Below are positions 55,955 to 64,000 of a stretch of 64,000 nucleotides of DNA, piece after piece. Made by a program: the position numbers and the translations under genes. The stretch covers positions 124,001-188,000 of the forward strand of contig JANVCC010000056.1 of assembly GCA_025345505.1 (NCBI GenBank), in the 5' to 3' direction. Numbering within the stretch: position 1 is the stretch's first letter; each line of letters starts with the position of its first letter. The notes under the pieces are model-generated. The model made no database searches. It saw only the letters and a program-made list of their open reading frames with translations, and was not told where the DNA came from. Origin of the DNA: Todiramphus chloris collaris. Its lineage: Eukaryota; Chordata; Aves; Coraciiformes; Alcedinidae.

Positions 55955-56420
55955 TTTTGATTCGTTGGAGTGTCAGCAAGATTGCTGGGGGGCTAAAGCA
56001 ACTGAGATGTAAAGGAGAAAGCAGCTTTTTGTTCTGCCTGGAAAACAGGAGACAAAGGGAGTATCTTAATGCTGTCTTAAGTTATCTAATGGGCAGTTGA
56101 AGAGTAGGTGGCAGCTAGACCTTTTTCCAGAGGTGCACAGAAGAAGAAAATGAGTGAATAGATACAATATGCAGCAAGGGAAATTATTTTAAGAGCTAAG
56201 ATAAAAAAACCTCTTTGCATCAAGGATGGCCAAACACTGGAGTGGGGCCCAAAGGCTGTGAAATCCCCATCTGTGTCATGATTCAAAATGTCACTGGACA
56301 AGACCTGAGCAACCATATGTACTTTTGAAGCTGGTACTGTTTTAACTGGAGACTTGAATGAGGTGATCTTGAGAGCTCCCTTCTGACATAAATCATACTG
56401 GCATTCTCTGATGGTGCTTC
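55955..56420 (+). mobile_element. Eroded CR1 LINE 3' fragment
   Basis: A decayed CR1 3' portion of about 470 bp. It is recognisable by 'gggggctaaagcaactgag', a 'ttctgcctgga' block, 'ccagaggtgcacag', 'tgcagcaagggaaatt', 'ggccaaacactgga', 'aggctgtgaaatccccatc' and 'ctggacaagacctgagcaac', in the order found in CR1 3' regions. A weak terminal segment lies near 56,355-56,420. A frame at 55,852-56,100 retains a YLNAVLSYLMG remnant of ORF2. It is more diverged than the copy at 22-24 kb, so it is probably older. Confidence 0.85.
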
Positions 56421-57647
56421 AAACCCAAGCTCCATTAGCAACTACTATAATACAGTATACTGTAATGTATTTAAAGTCCATTAATGAAGTTGCACAAATA
56501 GCAAAAGCAAGACCTATTTATGATCCTTGACATCTTCCTAACCATAGAATATCTACTTATCATTTCATGTTTCTTCTGCAATAAAGAGAGTACCTAAACT
56601 GCCACCTGTAGAAGCACAAGGAGGGTATTAAGAGATCTTCATTGAATCAGGAAGGTGTGGAAGTGACACATTTGATGTCCTTTATGCAGGAAGATGACAG
56701 AGAGAAAAAGCATTTTTATATAACTGGAAAATAAATCTCAAAATAGCTCTCTACCCAAAATCCCTTCAGTTTTCAGTGTTTTCTTCTCTCCCTTTTTCTC
56801 TCATGCAAGGCATGCTGAATAAGTCAGTCAGCATTCTCATGTGTCTTAGGAATGAACAACACTGAGAAACACGGGCATGTGCACACCAACATTCAAAAAT
56901 ATGTCTTTCCAGTGCATCTTAAAAACATGTGTGAGAGAAAGAGGGTGGCTATCCCAAAAACCCTGCATTCCCTCAGTAATAGATGCCTGGGTCTGGGGGA
57001 CAGAAGGCAGCTGCCATAACCTTTGTACGTTTTTGCTCTGCCTTCTGCAGGACAGCATTTCACTCTTCAGTGCAGTTTTGCAATATGAACCTCACCCCAT
57101 ATGAGACCTCAAAAGGTACAAAGGTTTTTATTTTTGTTTTTTTTTTTTTTAAATAGGCTGCTTCTCCTTTGGCTGACCATGTAGAAGTGTTATTCTTCTG
57201 CTACTGTGCAAGTAACAAAGCAGCATGAAGATATGAAGACAAGAACATTAAAAAATATGTGTCATTAATAGCATTTCTGAGCAATTTCAGCCTGTTCTCT
57301 GAGGCAGCTGAGAGACTTGGTATCAGTTGAAGTTGCATTTGGTGGTCATCAGAAATATACACTGACATAGAGTGCCATGTAGGTATGATTTTACTGGGGG
57401 GAGGGGAGTTTATATTATTTGTCAGTAACTCTGAAGTATTCCTTGCAAAAAAACTTGGCTCAGAGCTGAGAAACAGCTAACACTGTATTTTTTTCCTCCA
57501 AATATTGTTTGTTGATAGTTTTGAGATAATTATTCCACTCCCCACTGACAGCTTAATATTATTTGTGTACAAATTCAGAGATATATTCTCAGTTTCTAAC
57601 AGAATTTTGCATTGGTCTCTGCTCTGCCACAGAATAAATGAAGTCTA

Positions 57648-57669
57648 TTTTTTTTTTTTTTTTTTTTTT
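57648..57669 (+). repeat. 22-base poly-T run
   Basis: An uninterrupted T run with no recognisable element body beside it. Confidence 0.85.
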
Positions 57670-58460
57670 AATGAGAGGTCTTTAACTTCAAGGACCTCTT
57701 CATTTCAATTAAAAGTTTGACACAACTTTTTGGAAACCTGTTAGCCTGCATGGATAGAATGCTCAAACCCATTCTGATTTCAGATACAATACTGTATTTA
57801 CAAATGTGAATATGATGCAAAGTGGTGGGGAAGCAGTCAATGATATTTAAGAGTTGCTTGCATTATAATTTTTTAACACAGAAACAATACAGAGATGTTT
57901 CTGGTTGTGCCGATGCAGAATAGCAGAAATGCAAATCCTGTTTTGTCAGTTCTTTCTAACACAGCACTGTTCCCCTGGTACATGATTCCCTACTTTGATT
58001 ACTCCATTTCTGAATGACTCAGTTTCCGCATTTCCTTAAATGATTACTCAGTCTGTTAAATAGATTCATAGTGTGTTTCCTCACTCAGTTTTACCCAATT
58101 AATTGTAGTGATTGGTAATAATTTTTAATAATTTTGCTTTTATTGTTTTATCTTTCTTTTTTTTTTTTTCTTTCCCCCCATAGCATTACTGCCATATAGG
58201 AGTTCTTCATGGATTAGGACTATCTCACCTCTAATACTGTCATTTTAGCTCACTATGTGTGAAGTTAAAAATTATTAGGTCTTTCTACATGACTGTTATA
58301 TTGCATATTTTTATCCATTCTGCTTTCTTCCTTTATCACCTTTTGAATAATGTATATCTTTTCACAGAATTCTGAGTGTCCCAGTGGAAAACTGCTCTGG
58401 ATTGTTTTTCTCCCAGTTACTTTACCCATCCTTTTTCTAGGCCAAATCTCTTCTAGGCTT

Positions 58461-58543
58461 GGGTTTTTTTCTTTTGTTGTTGGGTTGTTTTTTTTGTTTT
58501 TGTTTTTGTTTGGTTTTTTGTTTGTTTGTTTGGTTGTTTTTTT
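58461..58543 (+). repeat. T/G-rich low-complexity tract
   Basis: About 80 bp of TTTG, TTGG and T-run units, with the same strand bias as the tracts near 19.1 kb and 48.9 kb. The frame through it encodes mainly Phe, Leu, Val and Gly and is not a gene. Confidence 0.8.
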
Positions 58544-59655
58544 AATTAAAATTGTGAAGGCTTACAGCCATAACATGGTGCTATGCTGATGTGACAAGTC
58601 GCATGAGATACAGTCATGATAGTATAACAGCGTTGGGATACTGAGGTGCTGGACAAAATGGGGTGAATAATTCATTGTTTCACTACTGGCAATAAAGGGT
58701 CAATGTTCCAGGAATTAGAGGGCTGATAGAGTGCCAACTTCTGGATAAGAAGTAAAACAAAAGCCCTGAGCAAAACCTGTTTGTGGTTATTCAAGTTTCC
58801 ATGGCTCTGTTCCAATACTAACATACAATTTTGAAATCCTGACAAAATTCAAATTGACTTATTTACATTCTGCCTCCCCATATTTCCTATTATTGTATAA
58901 CACATTCTCGTTACTTAATTGCTGTGTAATGCCCTGTGATGCTAAGCAGGTGCTGCTGCTGTTTTGTGATTGGGAACATGATCTAAATGTAATGTAAACC
59001 TGTAGTTTAATGAATCAGCTGTATCTCTAAGCTCTGATTTCTTTCTATATTGTTCATATTAATTCAGACTAATACCATTTTAGGATTATCTTCCTGAATT
59101 TATTTACATTCCTTTTTAATGCTTGTACACTCAGCCACAAGATGGGATTTCCCTCTTGAGTACTGTTGTAAGGTCATGGTCTATGCATTCATGAACGGAC
59201 CTACTAAACATCCTTAATGCTTTCGATGTACAGAAATAAAAATACAAAGAAAATAGTCACATATAGTAATTTTCTTACTTCCCTGGTCTAAGAAAATGTA
59301 TCCTTCACTTCTGTGAATTAATCAAATAACTATAGCAAGAATTTAACTATAAATAAACTATTAAAATTAGAAAATATTTCATGTTTCCAGTAATTCTCTG
59401 GCCTGGCTTCTGTCTGACAGAAAGTTACCTGAGCAGGACTTGGCATTCTAAACTCCTTAAGACTTTAAGTTCTCCTGGTTGACTCTGTGGGCAAAAGGAG
59501 ACCAGCACACATCACATTGAGTTGCTGATCAAACCAAGAGAGAAAATTATAAGGAGAGATATCCTAAAGTGTGTTCCTTCTAATATACGTGTTCCGTAAC
59601 TTGGAGTTAGATTTAAAAAGATTGAAGAGAAATTGAAGGATCCAAGGTCACCTAT

Positions 59656-59689
59656 AAAAAAAAAAAAAAAAAGAAAAAAAAAAGAAAAA
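59656..59689 (+). repeat. A-rich homopolymer tract
   Basis: Three A runs separated by single G residues. It looks like simple sequence. Confidence 0.85.
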
Positions 59690-62042
59690 TCCTCACTCAG
59701 TTCTATTTAACAGCACATGCACCTAAATTCTGCAAGTATCTTTGGTTTTAATATACACTATAAACTCACAATTCTTTTTTTGCACACACCTAAAGTCAAC
59801 AAAGGAACTCATGCCCTGTCATAGGCTATCTGCTGTGTAAGTGTCCACAGGAACTCAAGCTGTAGGCACATGGCTTGTCTAAAACTGGCAGTTGGAACCT
59901 GAACACAGTGCAATGTTGGCTAATTCTCAAGTTGCAGTGTCACAATTCTTTTTTGTGCATTCTTACATGGGAATCTGGGATTGTGCTGCCTTCCCAACAC
60001 ATGGGAACTTCAATTGTTTGTATATTGTGAGTGAGCAGAAGTTGCATCTTCCAAAGTCTGGAAAAACAGTTAGCTAATGCCAGCAGTAAATGTACTGCTG
60101 TGCTGGGTGGTGACAACTGAAGCAGGACAGCTCTGTAGGTGCTCAGGTCCTTTTTTTCAATTGGACCTTTTTAGACTGAGATCTTGGGGCATGAAACATC
60201 ATCTGTACTTTTACATCATAAAAATTTGACTTGTTTCATATGACAGCGAAGGAGGGGGAAGATGATTGAGATTTTTATTTCTTTTTTTTTTTTTTTGTTT
60301 TGTAATAAAGCAAGGAAGAAAAACAGATCAGATAAATGGCAAAATGGAGAGGAAGGCCTTTATTTTTCACCTCTAATGTTATGTATATTTCATTTTCTAC
60401 CTTTACTGCAGAGTTTGATAGATGGCTTCGATGGGATTGTAAACCTTCTTGTTCCCCAACAATATTTTTTCAAAAAACTTTCAGGATCAGTGAGTTAGAA
60501 AAAAATGTTAACATTCTGTTAACATGTGTTTAGGGCAGAGTTTGACTGAAAAATTCCGTTCCTTCTCGGCACAGTTAACACTGAATGACATCTATGCTAT
60601 GTCTTAATAAATGTGTATTCTCCACGTGTGCTTTCAACAACAGCATGGATGGGATGGAATTTTTCAAAACTAAAAAAAGCATTTGCAAATTAAAATGCTA
60701 CATAGGGTTTCCTTATGATAAAGAACAGCATGCAACCATTATAACATTGAGTGGTCTCATGTAACATAGTTCATTTTGCTGTCTGCCAGGAAGCCTTACA
60801 CAACTTTGCTTTTAAAAATAAAAGAAGCAAGTTTGTAATATTTATGATTCTTTAAATCACTGTACAAAAAAAAGACTGGTCGTGAGAAAGTTCCTATTAG
60901 CCTGGAATCTCACAAGGGCACTAACCCTTCTATCACTTATTAATAACCTTAGTGCCTAAAGGCTTCAATTAGGTATTAGAACACAGTGATAACAGGCATT
61001 GTAAATGTGCAAGACAAAACTTCCCAAAGGGACTATAATAAGATATTGTTTAAAAAATCCTAGTAATTTCTTAAAATAGCTTTACAGCCATGGCAGACTA
61101 ACTTTGGCCTAGATCCTGCAGTGAAAATATGTGTTTTGAGTCTCCATTAAGTAAGAGAAGGCAAGGAACGTGCTCTTTCTGTAAAAGCCCATTAAAAATA
61201 GAAGTCCCTGTTACAAATTGGATTCTTTCTGTATCAGTAAAACACCCGGATGGCTTGCCGTTGATGCCGAAAATGCACCATACCAGAAAATACTATCAAG
61301 AATGCTCCAAAGACACAGAGTACCATAAACAACACACAAATACAAGTAGAAGAGAAAGAAATCTGCTTGTTGACCTGGACGATGGAAAAATCTTTGACTA
61401 GCGATCAAACCTTTGTTTTAGATCATGTCCATAGCATTATTTGAGGTGTCCGAAGTCAGCTACCTGCACAGAGCTTTCCCTGTGGCCAGGGCTGGTCTGC
61501 ACAGAGCTGGCTGAGGGACTGTCCCGTCTCTTGGTCTACAGCGACCTTTCCCAAGGGCTTGACACTCTTCCCATGACCACAGGTGCGAACAGCACTTTGC
61601 ACACGTTGCTGAAGAGCAGTAGCAAAAATAGCTATTTTCAAAACTTGATTTCCCACCCATATAAAATTTTCCCACTCCTGATGTCCCACCCTGTGCCTAG
61701 GCTGGTTGCACCCTCTTTGCGCCGCAGCTCGTCCTCGGTGCATCTGTCTGCCTTTCCCCTCAGTTACCGGACACCCAACGCGGGCTGCAAGCACCGGGGC
61801 TCAGCGCAGGTAGCAGCTGCGCAGCGAACTCCCCGGGGTCGCGGCCCCGGCCCCCGTGGTGGGGCCGCGCCCGGTGAGCGGCGGGAGGAGGGGGCCCGCT
61901 GCGCGCCGCGGGGTCCGCCCAGCGCCGCCCGCTGTACGGGCTGCGGCAGGAAAGGAGCGGCGGCTCCTCGGAGGAGGAGAGAGGAAGGGAGGGGGGGGGT
62001 CCCTCCGAGCGGAGCCGGCCGCAGCGAGAGGCGCGGCGAGGC

Positions 62043-62051
62043 GGGGCGGGG
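62043..62051 (+). promoter_or_regulatory. GC box (SP/KLF-type site)
   Basis: A ggggcgggg core about 110 bp upstream of the chosen start codon, with further GGGCG words beside it. It is a plausible core promoter element of the CpG island. Confidence 0.5.
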
Positions 62052-62104
62052 TGGGCGCGGGAGGCGTGGAGGGGACCGCGGCGCTCCGCGGAGCGGCGCG
62101 TGCC

Positions 62105-62383
62105 ATGCGCGGCGCGGAGCGGCGGGCGCGGCAGCTGGCGGCTCGCTCGCTGGCTCAGCATGCGCGGGCTGTGCCGCCGCCTCCTCTGCCTGCTGGCCGC
62201 CGTGCTGGGGCTGTGCGGGGGCAGCAGGAACTGCCCCGACCTCATCGTGGACCGCTGCCTCTGCGCCGCCGAGCGCGCCAAGGGGCCCGGCCGCCCGGCC
62301 CTCCGCATCAAAGTGGTCTGCAGCGGCGGAGACTTGGTGGAAACTTTGCAGCCCGCGGTTCTGCCCAACCGCACCGTGTCCCT
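62105..62383 (+). promoter_or_regulatory. Out-of-frame upstream ATG overlapping the receptor start
   Basis: An ATG at 62,105 lies 55 bp before the receptor start and in a different frame. It has G at -3, a fair initiation context. Its frame stays open through the rest of the exon (93 codons, Arg/Ala/Pro-rich), so it overlaps the real start instead of ending before it. If the transcript begins upstream of 62,105, this uORF could lower translation of the receptor. It is unlikely to make a functional protein. If transcription starts downstream of 62,105 it is irrelevant. Confidence 0.5.
62160..62383 (+). CDS. ADGRA3: First coding exon of an adhesion GPCR, ADGRA subfamily (probably ADGRA3/GPR125; ADGRA2 not excluded)
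   Basis: The exon encodes 74 residues plus two bases of the next codon. The ATG at 62,160 has A at -3 and is the first in-frame ATG in the GC-rich block. Residues 1-21 form a signal peptide (basic start, Leu/Ala-rich core, GG end). Cys 25, 33, 35 and 54 form an LRR N-terminal cap, followed by LPNRTVSL (68-75), the start of the first leucine-rich repeat, with an N-glycosylation sequon at Asn 70. The KVVCSGGDL and LPNRTVSL words match the ADGRA family, orphan adhesion receptors with LRR, Ig, hormone-receptor and GAIN domains before seven membrane helices. ADGRA3 is linked to planar polarity and Wnt components; ADGRA2 is the co-receptor with RECK for Wnt7. LPNRTV favours ADGRA3, and so does the desert setting. 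The C-C--ER-KG spacing and CSGGDL favour ADGRA2. The exon is phase 2, and later exons lie beyond the window. Confidence 0.7.
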
Positions 62384-62389
62384 GTGAGT
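62384..62389 (+). other. Splice donor of exon 1
   Basis: The sequence cct|gtgagt gives a consensus donor directly after the CT of a Leu codon, leaving phase 2. This is the usual phase for introns between leucine-rich repeats. Reading on without splicing hits a TGA at 62,385, which supports the intron. Confidence 0.85.
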
Positions 62390-64000
62390 ACGGCCCGCGG
62401 GGCAGCGCGCACCTGGCGGCGGCCACCCCGGGGTCCCACCCGTGGGGGGCGCCGGCGCGAGGCGGGGAGTGCCCCAGAAGAGAGGGGCGCGGGGGGGGAC
62501 GTGGAGCCCTGGGTTCGGGGGACCCCCCCGGGGCGGCCGTGCCCGCTGCCTCCTCGACCGCTGCTGCGGAGGCAGGCAGAACCGCTCCGCGCAGATTACA
62601 GCCCTGGCCCGGCTTTTAAAAAGTACGCGAGAGTTTGGGGGTTTGCGTTGGGGTTTTTGTTTTGTTTTTGTTCTTAATTTGGAAACTCACGCTGGCGTTT
62701 TGGTCGAGCTGGGGAAGCTGGGCTTACCCTGCTGTAAATTGCATGCTGCTGTGTGTGGTGGTTTGGAAAATGTCAGTGCTAGCAGGACTGATGGAGCTCG
62801 CTGGTGCACCTTTCCGCCGGCGACGGGATGGGCTCAAACTACCCGTGCAATAAAGGAGTGCTGTCGATAATGGTAAACTGCCTTCTGGATTTCTGTGTAA
62901 TTGACCCGTTTCCCCCTTCTCTCTCGTCTCCTCTAAATAAAGTTTGGAATTTCATGTCTCCTTTTTTTAAGCAGTTTGTATACAACCATTTCAAATGACC
63001 AATCTCCAATACTGTTCCGAGTTGTCTGGTAATTGAAAATGATTCGCAGTTTGGTGTTTCTTTATGTGTGTTGTTTTTCCAAGGGATTTGGAAATAGGCT
63101 GTGAGGTTTTCCTGCCTGTTGCACATAGCTAAACTGGAATAAATGGTATGCATTGTAAGTAAAGTAGCAGAACTTTTTGTAACCTTATTATAAAGTATAG
63201 GTGAAAGCAATGTCCCTGTAGTAGATGCAAGAAGTAATAGCTCTGTGACATTTACCCTTTAGAACATGCTCATATCAACAGATCTTTTACTGTTGAATTT
63301 AGTTCTGTTGACAATTCCTGCTGTGAACATCTCCACTGTTCACTGCATTTTCTTTAAGTCAACACTTTCAGGAGACAACTGGTAAAGATAGTAATTTATA
63401 ACATCTGGGGAGCTTGTGCTTGTAAATATACAGCTGTGCTGTGTATGCTTCAGTTTTAGCTATAGCTGCTGAGTGACTTGATGCTGATTATTCGTTTGGG
63501 AAACTTGCTTGTTATTATACAAGATATAATAACTACACTTGCTAAATTTTGTTCGGCAGGTTTAGAATAAAATCAGTGCACCAACAGAGATTTTGACCTA
63601 GGTGATAAATTCATTGCTATTTTTGTGGTTTATATAACTGGCTATATCGTTATAGTTTGTACTCCCCAAAAAGTGTAAAATGTTGACATCTTGGACAGTC
63701 AGGAACTATTTTTTCCATTGGTTAAAGATCTGTAGGAACTCTCACACTCAGCAGGTCTGCAGTTTTTTCTTCTTAGGCATGGATTTAGAGAGTCTTACTT
63801 AGATATCTATTTTTTTTTAAGAAACTTTTTTTCTAACAAGGTAAGTACCAGTTGATGAATCCAGCTGACCAGAAGATCAACAGAAGTATGTATACCCTGT
63901 AATGAAAAGAAATTGAACTGGAAACAGAAGTGAGAAAAGATGAATGGAGGAGATGGTGCATTTGAAGTGGTAGGTGGGAGGATTTGCTCACTTACACATA
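62390..64000 (+). other. 5' part of intron 1
   Basis: The first 230 bp remain GC-rich (tail of the CpG island), with C and G runs near 62,491-62,531. The rest returns to ordinary AT-rich sequence. I see no second exon, no LRR-coding stretch and no repeat family. The intron continues past the window. Confidence 0.7.

Larger units (their letters stand above)
56421..61719. other. Intergenic sequence upstream of the receptor, no gene seen
   Basis: About 5.3 kb between the last CR1 relic and the CpG island. It holds a 22-base T run (57,648-57,669), a T/G-rich tract (58,461-58,543) and an A-rich run (59,656-59,689). Frames are under 100 codons. An upstream alternative exon of the receptor, or a divergent non-coding transcript, could lie here but is not visible. 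Confidence 0.5.
61720..62620. promoter_or_regulatory. CpG island promoter region
   Basis: Base composition switches abruptly from AT-rich to very GC-rich with dense CpG and stays so for about 900 bp, surrounding the first coding exon of the receptor. GC-box sequence is visible at 62,043-62,051 (ggggcgggg) and neighbouring GGGCG words run to about 62,060, consistent with SP-family binding and a TATA-less housekeeping-type promoter. I see no TATA box at a useful distance. The transcription start cannot be placed from sequence, but is likely within about 200 bp upstream of 62,160. Because CpG is abundant, all six frames are open for long stretches here, which explains the large spurious frames on both strands. 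Confidence 0.85.

Noticed and set aside
1-61700. tRNA, snRNA, CRISPR or prokaryotic elements
   Set aside because: I saw no cloverleaf-type boxes, no U6-like start, no regularly spaced repeats and no bacterial gene organisation. Composition and repeats are those of a vertebrate.
61760-62426. Two long minus-strand open frames of 204 and 220 codons
   Set aside because: Antisense shadows of the CpG island with no domain or conserved motif.
61441-62619. 392-codon plus-strand open frame
   Set aside because: It covers the CpG island and is rich in Ala, Gly, Arg and Pro. Stop codons are rare in such GC-rich DNA, and the frame has no domain. The real exon is in another frame with a signal peptide, LRR cap and splice donor.
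61856-62677. 273-codon plus-strand open frame
   Set aside because: Low-complexity Arg/Ala/Pro shadow of the CpG island. Only its internal ATG at 62,105 is of interest, as an upstream ATG.

Overview
The window looks like a stretch of a bird genome, or at least a sauropsid one. Its interspersed repeats are nearly all CR1-type LINE relics, it has few repeats for a vertebrate, no Alu or L1 elements are visible, and one sharp CpG island sits in an AT-rich landscape. I see no operons, CRISPR arrays, rRNA or tRNA genes, and no bacterial or phage signature.

Layout. Positions 1 to about 61,700 are a gene desert. Open frames there are short or low in complexity, and none shows a recognisable protein domain except those inside CR1 copies. 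The recognisable content is: small CR1 3'-end scraps near 0.9 kb and 1.65 kb; a probable solitary retroviral LTR in minus orientation (about 19,321-19,870); a 2.5 kb 5'-truncated CR1 in plus orientation (about 21,990-24,460), followed at once by a second CR1 3' fragment (about 24,464-24,843); a very degraded older CR1/L3-like relic (about 28,280-28,670); a mid-ORF2 CR1 piece in minus orientation (about 29,520-30,290); a CR1 3' relic (about 55,955-56,420); and scattered homopolymers, AT microsatellites and T/G-rich tracts.

The one convincing gene starts at the right end. A CpG island (about 61,720-62,620) holds the first coding exon (62,160-62,383, plus strand) of a leucine-rich-repeat receptor. 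The exon encodes a signal peptide, a cysteine-rich LRR N-cap and the start of the first repeat. It ends at a textbook splice donor in phase 2. The residues fit the ADGRA adhesion GPCR subfamily. ADGRA3 (GPR125) is my preferred member because of the AT-rich gene-desert setting, but some residues look more like ADGRA2, so the paralogue is not settled. The remaining sequence to 64,000 is intron 1.

Nothing in the window is clearly a new biological system. The points most worth a second look are the out-of-frame upstream ATG over the receptor start, the paralogue question, a compact cluster of octamer/TEAD/homeodomain-like motifs near 54 kb, the LTR, and a small minus-strand frame near 43 kb with a possible membrane segment.
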